From Modestobacter italicus (GTDB taxonomy: Bacteria > Actinomycetota > Actinomycetes > Mycobacteriales > Geodermatophilaceae), in the NCBI RefSeq assembly GCF_000306785.1, contig NC_017955.1:930001-994000 (forward strand): 64,000 nt of DNA, written 5' to 3'. Within the stretch, counting starts at the first letter, position 1. The number at the start of each line of letters is the position of its first letter. The position numbers and the translations under genes are program-made. The notes under the pieces were generated by a model. That model had not been told where the DNA came from. It ran no database searches and worked only from the letters and a program-made list of their open reading frames with translations. This document shows, one piece after another, positions 8,519-17,502 of this stretch.

Positions 8519-10042
8519 TCAGAACCAGGAGGGGAACCACATCCGCTGGGCCCACTCCGCGTGCGTCAGCGGCTGCCCGGTGAGGATCGGGTAGAAGAAG
8601 ACGAACGTCATCGCCACCGCGGCGACGTACAGGCAGACCGCCGCCAGCCCGATCCGCCGGCGCAGCACGCTGGCCCCGGCCGCACCGAGCACGTCCTGCA
8701 GCACCAGGGTCACCGCGAGGACGAAGAACGGCAGCACCGGTGCCATGTAGAAGATGAACATCGTCCGGTCGAGGTTGACGAACCAGGTGAGCCAGCCGGC
8801 GGCGATGCCGACCGCGATGGTCAGCGCGGCGGGGTCCCGGCGGGCGACGAGCCGCCAGACCAGCCACACCAGGGCCGGGGCGAACGCGAACCACAGCGTC
8901 GGCGTCCCGAGCATCAGGATGTACCGGATGACCTGGTTGCCCTCGGGGTCGGTGAGCCCCTGCGGGTTCCACAGCAGGATCGGGCGGCCGTCGACCAGCC
9001 ACGACCACGGCTCGGACTGCCACGGGTGCGGGGTCGACAGCCCGTTGTGGAACCGCAGCCACTCGGCGTGCATGTGCCACAGCGAGCGCAGCGCGCCCGG
9101 GACGAACGGGTAGGCGGTGTCCGGGTGCTGCTCGGCCCAGTGCCGGCCCTGCGAGCCCTCGCCGCGGAACCAGCCGGTGAAGGTCGCCAGGTAGGCGAGC
9201 ACCGGCAGCAGGCCGAGGGCCCAGGCGGCACCCGGCAGACCGCGGCGCAGCGCCACGGCCGTCGGCCGGGCCACGCCCGCCTCGCGCCAGGCCGACCGGT
9301 CCCACCACAGCGAGAGCACCGCGAAGAAGGCCAGGAAGTAGACGCCGCTCCACTTGGTCGCGCAGGCGCAGCCGAACAGCACCCCGGCGGCCAGTCGCCA
9401 GGTCCGCGGCCCGAGCGGGAACCCGCTGCGGGTCACCCGGTCGGCGCCCTCGCGCACCCGGGCGCGCACCTGGTCCCGGTCGACCACCAGGCAGCTGACC
9501 GCGCACACCACGAACACCTGCAGGAAGACGTCGAGCAGCCCGATCCGGCCGAGGCTGAACGAGAGCCCGTCCAGCGCCAGCAGCAGCCCGGCCACCAGGC
9601 CGAGCAGCGTCGAGCCGGTCAGCCGGCGCGCCAGCCGGGTGAGGACGACGACGGCGATCGTGCCGGCCACCGCGCTGGGCAGCCGCCAGCCGAACGAGTC
9701 GTAGCCGAACAGCTGCTCACCGACCGCGATCAGCAGCTTGCCCAGCGGTGGGTGGACGATGAACGTGTAGCCGCGGTTGTACTCGTACCCGAGCTCCAGG
9801 AACTCCCGGGCCTCCGGCGGGTAGTACGCCTCGTCGAAGACCAGGTCCGCCGGGTAGCTGATGTCCCACAGCCGGGTCACCAGCGTGGCCACCCCGAGCA
9901 CCGCGGTGAGCACGGCGGCCAGCCGGCGGTCGCCGGGCAGCGGCGGGGTGGACTGCCGGCGCGGCCGGGGGAGTGCCGGGCGGCGGCGCGGCCGCGGGTC
10001 CTCGGGAGCCGACTCCGTCCGCTCGGGGGTCAGCACCGCCAT
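8519..10042 (-). CDS. pmt: Protein O-mannosyltransferase (GT39, polyprenyl-P-mannose dependent)
   Basis: A 507-residue multi-spanning enzyme that moves mannose from polyprenyl-phosphate-mannose to Ser/Thr of secreted proteins. The first extracytoplasmic loop holds VFDEAYYPPEA with the Asp-Glu pair essential in GT39 enzymes. HPPLGKLLIAVGEQLFGYDSF and TKWSGVYF are further family blocks. About 10-11 membrane helices follow a ~45-residue Arg/Pro-rich N-terminus. The ATG at 10042 has TACCCT seven bases upstream, suggesting a leaderless transcript. It is divergent from rsmI, as in M. tuberculosis (Rv1002c/Rv1003). Confidence 0.93.
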   Translation of the reverse strand: MAVLTPERTESAPEDPRPRRRPALPRPRRQSTPPLPGDRRLAAVLTAVLGVATLVTRLWDISYPADLVFDEAYYPPEAREFLELGYEYNRGYTFIVHPPLGKLLIAVGEQLFGYDSFGWRLPSAVAGTIAVVVLTRLARRLTGSTLLGLVAGLLLALDGLSFSLGRIGLLDVFLQVFVVCAVSCLVVDRDQVRARVREGADRVTRSGFPLGPRTWRLAAGVLFGCACATKWSGVYFLAFFAVLSLWWDRSAWREAGVARPTAVALRRGLPGAAWALGLLPVLAYLATFTGWFRGEGSQGRHWAEQHPDTAYPFVPGALRSLWHMHAEWLRFHNGLSTPHPWQSEPWSWLVDGRPILLWNPQGLTDPEGNQVIRYILMLGTPTLWFAFAPALVWLVWRLVARRDPAALTIAVGIAAGWLTWFVNLDRTMFIFYMAPVLPFFVLAVTLVLQDVLGAAGASVLRRRIGLAAVCLYVAAVAMTFVFFYPILTGQPLTHAEWAQRMWFPSWF

Positions 10043-10049
10043 GGCCGTC

Positions 10050-10101
10050 AGGGTATGTGGCCGACCTGTCCGGTCCGCCGCGACAGGCCCCGTGACAGGC
10101 T
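10050..10101. promoter_or_regulatory. Divergent pmt/rsmI promoters
   Basis: On the minus strand TACCCT (10055-10050) ends seven bases before the pmt ATG. On the plus strand CAGGCT (10096-10101) ends seven bases before the rsmI ATG. Both spacings place +1 at or next to the start codon, so both mRNAs look leaderless. No Shine-Dalgarno is visible for either gene. Confidence 0.5.
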
Positions 10102-10108
10102 CGGCGGC

Positions 10109-10948
10109 ATGAGCGGACGACTGGTGCTCGGTGGTGCGCCGCTCGGGCAGCCCGGGGACGTCGGCCCGCGGCTGCGCGAGGTGCTGGCCACCGCCGACGT
10201 GCTCGCCGTCGAGGACACCCGCCGGCTGCACCGGCTGGCCGCCGACCTCGGGGTGACGTTCACCGGGCGGCTGGTCAGCTTCTACGAGTCGGTGGAGCAG
10301 GCCCGGCTGCCCGGGCTGGTGGCCGCGATGCGGGACGGCGCCACCGTGCTGCTGCTCACCGACGCCGGCATGCCCTCGGTCTCCGACCCGGGCTACACGC
10401 TGGTGCGGGCGGCGATCGAGGCCGACATCACCGTCACCTCGGTGCCGGGCCCGTCCGCCGTCGTCACCGCGCTGGCCGTCTCCGGGCTGCCCACCGACCG
10501 GTTCTGCTTCGAGGGCTTCCTGCCGCGCAAGGGCGGTGAGCGCCGGGCGGCGCTGGCCGCGCTGGCCGGTGAGCTCCGCACGATGGTGTTCTACGAGTCG
10601 CCGCACCGGCTCGCCGAGGCGCTGGCCGACGCCGCCGCGGCCTTCGGCGCCGACCGGCCCGCCGCCGTCTGCCGGGAGCTGACCAAGACCCACGAGGAGG
10701 TCCGCCGCGGGCCGCTGGGCGAGCTGGCGAGCTGGGCCGCCGAGGGCGTGCGCGGGGAGATCACCCTGGTCGTCGCGGGCGCCGTCGCCGGGCCGGTGTC
10801 GATGTCGGCGGCCGAGCTCGCCGCGGAGGTCGCCGCGGAGGAGGCCGCCGGCGCCGACCGCAAGGAGGCGATCCGGACCGTGGTGGGCCGAACAGGGTTG
10901 TCCCGCCGCGTCGTCTACGACGCCGTCGTCGCCGCCAAGGGAGCCTGA
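10109..10948 (+). CDS. rsmI: 16S rRNA 2'-O-methyltransferase (C1402)
   Basis: A 279-residue SAM-dependent tetrapyrrole-methylase-fold enzyme that 2'-O-methylates C1402 of 16S rRNA. Signature segments are all present: AVEDTRRLHRLAADLG, LLTDAGMPSVSDPG, VPGPSAVVTALAVSGLP, FEGFLPRKGGER and FYESPHRL. The length is normal. The ATG at 10109 follows the promoter-like CAGGCT directly. The TGA stop donates its A to the first base of a long palindrome (10948-11007). The frame stays open far upstream, but only the part from here has family similarity. Confidence 0.95.
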   Translation: MSGRLVLGGAPLGQPGDVGPRLREVLATADVLAVEDTRRLHRLAADLGVTFTGRLVSFYESVEQARLPGLVAAMRDGATVLLLTDAGMPSVSDPGYTLVRAAIEADITVTSVPGPSAVVTALAVSGLPTDRFCFEGFLPRKGGERRAALAALAGELRTMVFYESPHRLAEALADAAAAFGADRPAAVCRELTKTHEEVRRGPLGELASWAAEGVRGEITLVVAGAVAGPVSMSAAELAAEVAAEEAAGADRKEAIRTVVGRTGLSRRVVYDAVVAAKGA

Positions 10949-11007
10949 GGCATAGGTACCTTTACCGGCGTCCTGAGCCGCGATCCGCCGGTATTGGTAC
11001 CTATGCC
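10948..11007. repeat. Long palindrome, AGGCATAGGWACC family, copy 1
   Basis: Arms 10949-10970 and 10986-11007 are 22 bases each with only 2-3 mismatches, around a 15-base loop. The outer part GGCATAGGTACC is exact. It lies between the convergent rsmI and DUF559 genes, directly on the rsmI stop codon. It could work as a two-way terminator. Four related copies occur at 12031, 42449, 50375 and 54975. Confidence 0.85.
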
Positions 11008-11014
11008 GGTGCCC

Positions 11015-11938
11015 TCAGCCGGCGTTCAGCTGCATCTGGCGTGCCCGGTAGACCTCGAGGACCTTGGCCCGGACGCCGTCCGGGTCCCGCAGCACGTCTG
11101 CGTAGGTGAACCGGAGCACCACCCAGCCGAGCGCGGCGAGTGCTCTGTCGCGGGCCAGGTCCTTGCGGCGGTCCTCCGGGGAGGTGTGGTGGGCCGCGCC
11201 GTCGAGTTCCACGGCGAGCTTGACCTCGGGGTACGCCCGGTCGAGCTTGATCCGGCCCGTCGGCAGCTCGACCGGGTGCTGCCCGACGCTCCGGGGGAGC
11301 GACCGGTGCTGGAAGACGCTGAGCACGCCGTGTGCCTCCAGCTCGCTCTCGCAGCCGTCGGCGATGAGCTCGATCGTCTGCCGCAGCGTTCGCCGCCCAG
11401 GGACGTTGGGTCGCTCGGCCAGCGACTCCCGCAGTTGGTGAGCCGTCACCAGTCGTCGGCGGGCGGTGTCGATGACCAGAGGACGGCGCTCGGGCACCGG
11501 CATCAGCGGCCAGGCATCGACGATCGAGCGGGGCAGGGCGGTGACACGAAGCCCGGACCGCTCGGTGCACTGCTCGGACTCAGGGTCGAAGCGCAGTCGG
11601 CGGTGGACCACCAGGTCGCTCGCCCCGGCCCGCTTGAGACCTTGGTCGACCGTGAGGTGGAGCGGCCGTTCCAGTCGTCGGAGTCCCCAGACGGCAAGTG
11701 CCGTCGTGTGACTCAATGCGGCAACCGGCCCTGCGTGCAGCAACGCCGCGCGCAGCACGGCCCGGTCGTCCGCTGCTCCGTCGGGCAGTCGGTAGACGTG
11801 CGGGAAGACCCGCGTGAGGTTCCGCCGTCCGATGTGTCCGTCGAGGACGACCGCCGGAACGGTCTCGAGCAGCTGCCTGCGCGTCGCCAGCCCGTCGTTG
11901 GCCTTCACTGTCTGCCGGATCGCTGAGCGCCAGTCCAC
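11015..11938 (-). CDS. DUF559 protein with AbiEi-like N-terminal domain
   Basis: A 307-residue protein. Residues ~1-90 resemble the AbiEi-type antitoxin winged helix (NDGLATRRQLLE, then GAVAALSHTTALAVWGL-like text further on). Residues ~190-300 are DUF559, a Vsr/restriction-endonuclease-like fold with the motif VKLAVELDGAAHHTSPEDRRKDLARD (broken over residues 225-250), an E-x-D-G plus RD pattern typical of PD-(D/E)XK nucleases. Such proteins are common and mostly uncharacterised in actinobacteria. The GTG at 11938 is chosen; a longer form would start inside the palindrome at 12031. The gene is bracketed by two palindromes of one family. No toxin gene adjoins. Confidence 0.75.
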   Translation of the reverse strand: MDWRSAIRQTVKANDGLATRRQLLETVPAVVLDGHIGRRNLTRVFPHVYRLPDGAADDRAVLRAALLHAGPVAALSHTTALAVWGLRRLERPLHLTVDQGLKRAGASDLVVHRRLRFDPESEQCTERSGLRVTALPRSIVDAWPLMPVPERRPLVIDTARRRLVTAHQLRESLAERPNVPGRRTLRQTIELIADGCESELEAHGVLSVFQHRSLPRSVGQHPVELPTGRIKLDRAYPEVKLAVELDGAAHHTSPEDRRKDLARDRALAALGWVVLRFTYADVLRDPDGVRAKVLEVYRARQMQLNAG

Positions 11939-12030
11939 CCGAGGAGGGTGCCCGGCGCAGCTCGGTCGCGAAGGGCCCGGACGCCGTCCTGTGGATGACC
12001 GAGCCGGCGCCGACCGTCGTCCCCTGGCCA

Positions 12031-12091
12031 AGGCATAGGTACCTATACGTGCACGTCAGCGCCTCAGATGCACGTATAGGTACCTATGCCT
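12031..12091. repeat. Long palindrome, AGGCATAGGWACC family, copy 2
   Basis: Perfect 23-bp arms (12031-12053 and 12069-12091) with a 15-base loop, outer sequence AGGCATAGGTACCT. It lies 15 bases past the corA stop and about 90 bases before the DUF559 start, both genes on the minus strand, so it can terminate corA. The loop length equals that of copy 1. Confidence 0.9.
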
Positions 12092-12106
12092 GGGACGGCG
12101 GCGGGG

Positions 12107-13207
12107 CTAGAGCCAGCCGCTGCGCTTGAAGCCGCGGTAGAGGAGGTAGCAGAGGCCGGCCATCAGGAGCAGCGCCAGGGGGTAGCCGAAGCGCCAGCTG
12201 AGCTCCGGCATGTGCTCGAAGTTCATCCCGTAGATGCCGGCGATCAGGGTGGGCGCGGCGATCAGGCCGGCGTAGGAGGAGATCCGGCGCATGTCGTCGT
12301 TCTGCGACACCGAGATCCGGGCCAGCGCCGCCTGCAGGATGTTGGACAGCAGCTCGTCGAGGCCGGCGACCTGGTCGCGCACCCGCAGGGCGTGGTCCTG
12401 GACGTCGCGGAAGTACGAGCGCATCGCGTCCGGCACCAGGTCGTTGGGCCGCTCGGCCAGGGTGGACAGCGGGATCTCCAGCGGCTGGACCGCCCGGCGC
12501 AGCTGCATCAGCTCCCGCTTCAGCTGGTAGATCCGCGGGGTGTCGTCGGTGCGGTCCGTGCTGAACACCGACGTCTCGAGCTCCTCGACGTCGTCCTCCA
12601 CCGCCTCGGCCACCTCGACGAAGTGGTCGACCACCAGGTCGCTGACGGCGTAGAGCACCGCCGCCGGCCCCAGCCGCAGCAGGTCGGTCTGCCCCTCCAG
12701 GCTGTTGCGCAGGTCCTTCAGGCCGCCGTGGTCGCCGTGCCGGACGGTGATCACGTAATGGCTGCCGAGGAAGACCATCACCTCCCCGGTGTTCACCACC
12801 TCGCTGGTCGCGGTGAGCGCGCCGTGCTCCACGTACCGAGCGGTCTTCAGCACCATGAACAGGCTGTCGTCGTAGCTGTCCAGCTTGGGGCGCTGGTGCG
12901 CCTCGACGGCGTCCTCGACCGCCAGCGGGTGCAGCCCGTACACCGCGGCGATCCCGGCGAGCTCGGCCTCGGTGGGCTCGTGCAGCCCCAGCCACACGAA
13001 GCCGTCCTGCTCGACCGCCAGCCGCAGGGCCTCGTCGTGGGGGACCGGCGCGAGGCGCCGGCCGTCGACGTAGACGGCGCAGTCGACGACGAAGTCGGTG
13101 CCCGACCGGGCGGCCGGCGGCAGGCTCGGGGCACCGGCCGGGGGAGGTGTGCGCCGCACCTGGGGCAGGCGCGACCGCGTCCCGGACGAGCTGTCGGTGC
13201 TGGTCAC
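12107..13207 (-). CDS. corA: Magnesium/cobalt transporter CorA
   Basis: A 366-residue CorA channel protein for Mg2+ (also Co2+/Ni2+). A cytoplasmic funnel of ~300 residues is followed by two C-terminal membrane helices. The YGMNF signature (GMN motif) sits at the end of helix 1, followed by the loop EHMPE and a basic tail (RGFKRSGWL). The GTG at 13207 has GGAGA seven bases upstream. The N-terminal ~35 residues are low-complexity and Pro/Ser-rich. The gene is divergent from an amino-acid permease gene. Confidence 0.94.
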   Translation of the reverse strand: MTSTDSSSGTRSRLPQVRRTPPPAGAPSLPPAARSGTDFVVDCAVYVDGRRLAPVPHDEALRLAVEQDGFVWLGLHEPTEAELAGIAAVYGLHPLAVEDAVEAHQRPKLDSYDDSLFMVLKTARYVEHGALTATSEVVNTGEVMVFLGSHYVITVRHGDHGGLKDLRNSLEGQTDLLRLGPAAVLYAVSDLVVDHFVEVAEAVEDDVEELETSVFSTDRTDDTPRIYQLKRELMQLRRAVQPLEIPLSTLAERPNDLVPDAMRSYFRDVQDHALRVRDQVAGLDELLSNILQAALARISVSQNDDMRRISSYAGLIAAPTLIAGIYGMNFEHMPELSWRFGYPLALLLMAGLCYLLYRGFKRSGWL

Positions 13208-13365
13208 CGGGGTCTCCTGGTTGCTCGTGCGCCTGCTCGGTCGACCCGGCGCGTGACCTGCTGAGGGTAGGCATGCGAGATGTGCGCACCCGTGGGACGC
13301 TCCCCGAACCGATGATCACCAGTCGGCCGGCGCACCAGAGCGCGGGCCGCTCGAGAGGGGTTCCA

Positions 13366-14874
13366 GTGGCCACCAACAAGGCCCGGGTCAAGAGCGTCGA
13401 GGAGTCGATCCGCGACACCGAGGAGCCTGACCACCAGCTCAAGAAGAACCTCTCCGCCCTGGACCTCACGGTCTTCGGCGTGGGCGTGATCATCGGCACC
13501 GGCATCTTCGTGCTCACCGGCGAGGTGGCGAAGACCACCGCAGGCCCGGCCGTGGCGCTCTCGTTCGTGGTCGCCGGCATCGTCTGCGGGCTCGCCGCCC
13601 TCTGCTACGCCGAGTTCGCCTCGACCGTGCCGGTCGCCGGCTCGGCCTACACGTTCTCCTACGCCACGCTCGGCGAGCTGATCGCCTGGATCATCGGGTG
13701 GGACCTCGTGCTCGAGCTCGCGCTCGGCGCCGCGACGGTCGCGGTCGGCTGGTCGGGCTACCTCAACCAGCTGCTCGGTGACCTCGGCATCCCGCTGCCC
13801 ACGTCGATCGCGGGCGAGGAGGCGACGGTCAACATCCCGGCCATCGTGATCGTCGCGATCATGACCTCGGTGCTCGTCCTCGGGATCAAGTTCTCCTCCC
13901 GGGTCACCTCGGTGATCGTGGCCATCAAGCTCGCGATCGTGCTGCTGGTGATCGTGGTCGGCCTCTTCTACGTGAAGGCCGCCAACTACACGCCCTTCAT
14001 CCCGCCGGCCGAGCCCACCGAGACCGGCAGCGGCTGGAGCGCACCGCTGATCCAGACGCTGTTCGGCTTCGCCCCCAGCACCTTCGGGGTGGGCGGCATC
14101 CTCGCCGGCTCCGCCATCGTCTTCTTCGCCTTCATCGGCTTCGACATCGTGGCCACCGCCGCCGAGGAGACCAAGGAGCCCAAGCGCGACCTGCCCCGCG
14201 GCATCCTCGGCTCGCTGGCGATCTGCACGCTGCTCTACGTCGCCGTCTCGCTGGTCGTGGTGGGCATGCAGAAGTACACCGACCTGTCGACCGAGGCGCC
14301 GCTGGCCGACGCCTTCCGCAGCGTCGGGCTGCCGTTCCTGTCCGGGGCCATCTCCGTCGGCGCGCTCGCCGGGCTGACCTCCGTCGTGATGATCCTGATG
14401 ATGGGCCAGTCCCGGGTGCTGTTCGCGATGAGCCGGGACCACCTGCTGCCGCCGGCCCTCGGCGCCGTGCACCCCAAGCACGGGACGCCGTACAAGATCA
14501 CGCTGATCACCGGGGCGTTCGTCGCGCTGCTGGCCGGGTTCATCCCGCTCGGCGTGCTGGCCGAGCTGGTCAACATCGGCACGCTGTTCGCCTTCGTGCT
14601 GGTCTCGATCGGCGTCATCGTGCTGCGGCGGACCCGCCCCGAGCTGCCGCGCTCCTTCCGCGTGCCGCTGGTGCCCGTGCTCCCGATCGTCTCCGCGCTG
14701 GCCTGCATCTACCTGATGCTCAACCTCCCCGGTGAGACCTGGGCCCGGTTCGCTGTCTGGATGGTGCTCGGCGTCGTCGTCTACTACGCCTACGGCCGCC
14801 GGAACTCCCGGTTCTCCGTCAGGGGCGCGGCCGAGCGCCAGGCGGCCGGCCAGCAGGCCGGCGGGGAGCGGTGA
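13366..14874 (+). CDS. APC-family amino-acid permease (cationic type)
   Basis: A 502-residue transporter with 12 predicted membrane helices. Helix 1 carries GVGVIIGTGIFVLTG, the APC substrate-binding GxGIF motif. FIGFDIVATAAEETKEPKRDLP is the helix 6/7 block seen in the CAT/YfnA subgroup of basic or branched amino-acid permeases. The GTG at 13366 has GAGAGGGG five bases upstream; an ATG at 13312 is in frame but lacks a ribosome site. The N-terminal stretch (KARVKSVEESIRDTEEPDHQL) is typical of the subgroup. A strong terminator follows. Confidence 0.9.
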   Translation: MATNKARVKSVEESIRDTEEPDHQLKKNLSALDLTVFGVGVIIGTGIFVLTGEVAKTTAGPAVALSFVVAGIVCGLAALCYAEFASTVPVAGSAYTFSYATLGELIAWIIGWDLVLELALGAATVAVGWSGYLNQLLGDLGIPLPTSIAGEEATVNIPAIVIVAIMTSVLVLGIKFSSRVTSVIVAIKLAIVLLVIVVGLFYVKAANYTPFIPPAEPTETGSGWSAPLIQTLFGFAPSTFGVGGILAGSAIVFFAFIGFDIVATAAEETKEPKRDLPRGILGSLAICTLLYVAVSLVVVGMQKYTDLSTEAPLADAFRSVGLPFLSGAISVGALAGLTSVVMILMMGQSRVLFAMSRDHLLPPALGAVHPKHGTPYKITLITGAFVALLAGFIPLGVLAELVNIGTLFAFVLVSIGVIVLRRTRPELPRSFRVPLVPVLPIVSALACIYLMLNLPGETWARFAVWMVLGVVVYYAYGRRNSRFSVRGAAERQAAGQQAGGER

Positions 14875-14879
14875 CGGCG

Positions 14880-14905
14880 GGGCCTCACCCCCCGGGGTGA
14901 GGCCC
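14880..14905 (+). terminator. Hairpin terminator after the permease gene
   Basis: Perfect 12-bp stem GGGCCTCACCCC/GGGGTGAGGCCC with a minimal loop, six bases after the permease stop. Confidence 0.8.
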
Positions 14906-14981
14906 GGCCCGCCCGTCCTCCGGGGGGACGGCGCGGCACCCGACCTGATCAGGGACACCCGTCCCCGGTCAGGAGGTCCCC

Positions 14982-15632
14982 GTGCCGAGCGCCCTCGTCG
15001 ACGCCCGCACCACACTGGTCGCCCCCGCGACCCGGTCGCCGCGCCGGCTGCCGGCCCCGGTCGCGGCCGCGGCAGCGCTCGCGGTGCTCCAGTCCCTCGG
15101 CCTGCTCGCGCTCGGTCTGACCAGCCTGGACGGCGTCTTCGGCACCGGCGTGCGGCCGGACGGCCTGCTCGTCGCCGTCACGCTGGTGCTGCTCGCCGGC
15201 TGGGTCGTGCTGTGCGCCGGCGGCGGGGCCAGCCTGGTCGACGGCGCGGGCCGCCAGCTGCTCGTCGCGGTCGCCTGCGGCGAGATCGTGCTGCTGCTCG
15301 TGCTCGCCGTCGCCGGCGTGCTCGGCGCGGACGGCGTCTGGGTGCTCGCGCTCGGCCCGCTGCGGGCGCTGCCCGTGCCGGCCCTGGCGCTGCTCACCCT
15401 CGGCGTGCCCACCGCGAAGCTGCTGCTGGCCACGGCCCCGTCGTCCGCGGCGTGGGTGGCCGCGGGTGGCCGGCCGCGGACCCCCCGTCCGGCCGTGGAC
15501 GGGGAGCGCCGCGTGCTGCGCGGGGTCACCGTGGCCTGCATCGGGCTCGCCCTGACCGGCGTCGCCGTGCTCGGCGGCCCGGCCGCTCCCGTGGCACCGC
15601 CGAGCACCGCCGCCGTCGTCGACGGCACCTGA
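14982..15632 (+). CDS. Hypothetical membrane protein, four to five helices
   Basis: A 216-residue Ala/Leu/Val-rich protein with hydrophobic stretches near residues 28-48, 60-80, 90-110, 118-138 and 178-198. I recognise no family. The start is clear: AGGAGG lies five bases before the GTG at 14982. It stands alone between the permease terminator and the metG promoter. No charged motif in the helices suggests transport or catalysis. Codon use matches its neighbours, so it looks native rather than acquired. Confidence 0.7.
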   Translation: MPSALVDARTTLVAPATRSPRRLPAPVAAAAALAVLQSLGLLALGLTSLDGVFGTGVRPDGLLVAVTLVLLAGWVVLCAGGGASLVDGAGRQLLVAVACGEIVLLLVLAVAGVLGADGVWVLALGPLRALPVPALALLTLGVPTAKLLLATAPSSAAWVAAGGRPRTPRPAVDGERRVLRGVTVACIGLALTGVAVLGGPAAPVAPPSTAAVVDGT

Positions 15633-15669
15633 CCCGGGGAACCGCCGGAAGCCGCTGGACGGCGGTCAC

Positions 15670-15675
15670 TACCCT
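15670..15675 (+). promoter_or_regulatory. metG -10 box, probable leaderless start
   Basis: TACCCT (TANNNT) is followed by six bases and then the metG GTG. Transcription should begin at the start codon. No ribosome-binding site is present. Confidence 0.5.
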
Positions 15676-15681
15676 CAGGCC

Positions 15682-17502
15682 GTGACAGATCGGCACATCC
15701 TCACCGCCGTCGCCTGGCCCTACGCCAACGGCCCGCGGCACATCGGGCACGTCTCGGGTTTCGGCGTCCCCTCCGACGTCTTCAGCCGGTACCACCGGAT
15801 GGCCGGCGACAAGGTGCTGATGGTGAGCGGCACCGACGAGCACGGGACGCCGATCACCGTCGCCGCCGACGCCGAGGGCGTGACCCCGCGGGAGATCGCC
15901 GACCGGAACAACCGGGTCATCGTGCAGGACCTGCAGAGCCTCGGGCTGAGCTACGACCTGTTCACCCGGACGACGACGGTCAACCACCGCTCGGTGAGCC
16001 AGGAGATCTTCCTCGGGCTGCTGAAGAACGGCTACGTCTTCCCGCAGACCACGCTCGGCGCGATCAGCCCGTCGACCGGGCGCACGCTGCCCGACCGCTA
16101 CATCGAGGGCACCTGCCCGATCTGCGGCTACGACGGCGCCCGCGGCGACCAGTGCGACAACTGCGGCAACCAGCTCGACCCGACCGACCTGATCAACCCG
16201 GTCAGCCGGATCAACGGCGAGACGCCGAAGTTCGTGGAGAGCGAGCACTACTTCCTCGACCTGCCGGCCTTCGCCCGGGCCCTGGGCGACTGGCTGGCCA
16301 CCCGCACCAACTGGCGCTCCAACGTCCTGAACTTCAGCGTCAACCTGCTCGAGGACCTCAAGCCGCGCAGCTACACCCGGGACATCGACTGGGGCGTTCC
16401 GGTGCCGCTGGACGGCTGGCGGGACCGCGACGACAAGCGGATCTACGTCTGGTTCGACGCGGTGGTCGGCTACCTGTCGGCGTCCATCGAGTGGGCCCGC
16501 CGCTCCGGTGACCCCGAGGCGTGGCGGCAGTGGTGGCAGACGCCGGACTCGGCCGCCTACTACTTCATGGGCAAGGACAACATCGTCTTCCACGCCGAGA
16601 TCTGGCCCGCGCAGCTGCTGGGCTACAACGGCGAGGGCGACAAGGGCGGGACGCCGGGGTCCTACGGCCGGCTCAACCTGCCCACCGAGGTGGTGTCGAG
16701 CGAGTTCCTGACCATGGAGGGGCGCAAGTTCTCCTCCTCGCGCAACGTCGTCATCTACGTGCGCGACTTCCTCGCCCGCTACGACGCCGACGCGCTGCGC
16801 TACTTCATCGCCGTCGCCGGCCCGGAGAACCAGGACACCGACTTCACCTGGGCGGAGTTCCTGCGCCGCAACAACGACGAGCTGGTCGCCGGCTGGGGCA
16901 ACCTGGTCAACCGCTCGGTGTCGATGGCGGCCAAGAACATCGGCGCCGTCCCGACCCCGGGGGAGCTGACCGACGCCGACCGCGCGCTGCTGGCCACCAC
17001 GTCGGGGGCGTTCTCCGCCGTCGGCGACCTGCTGGCCCGCAACCGGCAGAAGGCCGCCGCCACCGAGGCGATGCGGATCGTGGGCGAGGCGAACAAGTAC
17101 CTCTCCGACCAGGCGCCGTGGAAGCTCAAGGAGGACCCGGCCCGCCGGGACACCGTGCTGCACACCGCGCTGCAGGCGATCAAGGACTGCAACACGCTGC
17201 TCACGCCGTTCCTCCCGCACTCCTCGCAGCAGGTGCACGAGCTGCTCGGCGGGACCGGGACCTGGTCGGTGGCCCCGCGCATCGACGAGGTCACCGACCT
17301 CGACGACGGGTCGCCGTACCCGATCATCACCGGGTCCTACGGCGAGGCGCAGGCGGTCTGGGCGTCCACGCCGCTGGCCCCGCCGGGCACCCCGCTCGCC
17401 GCGCCCACGCCGGTCTTCACCAAGCTCGACCCCTCGATCGTCGAGGAGGAGCTGGCCCGGCTCGAGGCCGGTGGGAAGAGCAGCACGGACGGCGAGGCGT
17501 GA
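15682..17502 (+). CDS. metG: Methionyl-tRNA synthetase
   Basis: A 606-residue class Ia synthetase that charges tRNA-Met. HIGH is at residues 20-23. The Zn knuckle [18 protein letters not shown] near residue 145 has two Cys-x2-Cys pairs. The second signature reads KFSSSRN in place of KMSKS, a variant seen in MetG1-type enzymes. The anticodon-binding helical domain follows ([10 protein letters not shown] onward). There is no C-terminal tRNA-binding appendix; the last ~60 residues are a short variable tail. The stop overlaps the tatD start (GTGA). Confidence 0.96.
   Translation: MTDRHILTAVAWPYANGPRHIGHVSGFGVPSDVFSRYHRMAGDKVLMVSGTDEHGTPITVAADAEGVTPREIADRNNRVIVQDLQSLGLSYDLFTRTTTVNHRSVSQEIFLGLLKNGYVFPQTTLGAISPSTGRTLPDRYIEGTCPICGYDGARGDQCDNCGNQLDPTDLINPVSRINGETPKFVESEHYFLDLPAFARALGDWLATRTNWRSNVLNFSVNLLEDLKPRSYTRDIDWGVPVPLDGWRDRDDKRIYVWFDAVVGYLSASIEWARRSGDPEAWRQWWQTPDSAAYYFMGKDNIVFHAEIWPAQLLGYNGEGDKGGTPGSYGRLNLPTEVVSSEFLTMEGRKFSSSRNVVIYVRDFLARYDADALRYFIAVAGPENQDTDFTWAEFLRRNNDELVAGWGNLVNRSVSMAAKNIGAVPTPGELTDADRALLATTSGAFSAVGDLLARNRQKAAATEAMRIVGEANKYLSDQAPWKLKEDPARRDTVLHTALQAIKDCNTLLTPFLPHSSQQVHELLGGTGTWSVAPRIDEVTDLDDGSPYPIITGSYGEAQAVWASTPLAPPGTPLAAPTPVFTKLDPSIVEEELARLEAGGKSSTDGEA

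Noticed and set aside
8519-10693. pmt starting far upstream at 10693
   Set aside because: That would overlap rsmI in antisense; the conserved protein begins at ATG 10042, directly behind a -10-like box.
10109-10948. A much longer rsmI with an N-terminal extension back to 8222
   Set aside because: The extension is the antisense of pmt and marR, and the family starts at the ATG at 10109.
11939-12031. N-terminal extension of the DUF559 protein from TTG 12031
   Set aside because: It would start inside the palindrome and adds a low-complexity Arg/Pro stretch that the family lacks.
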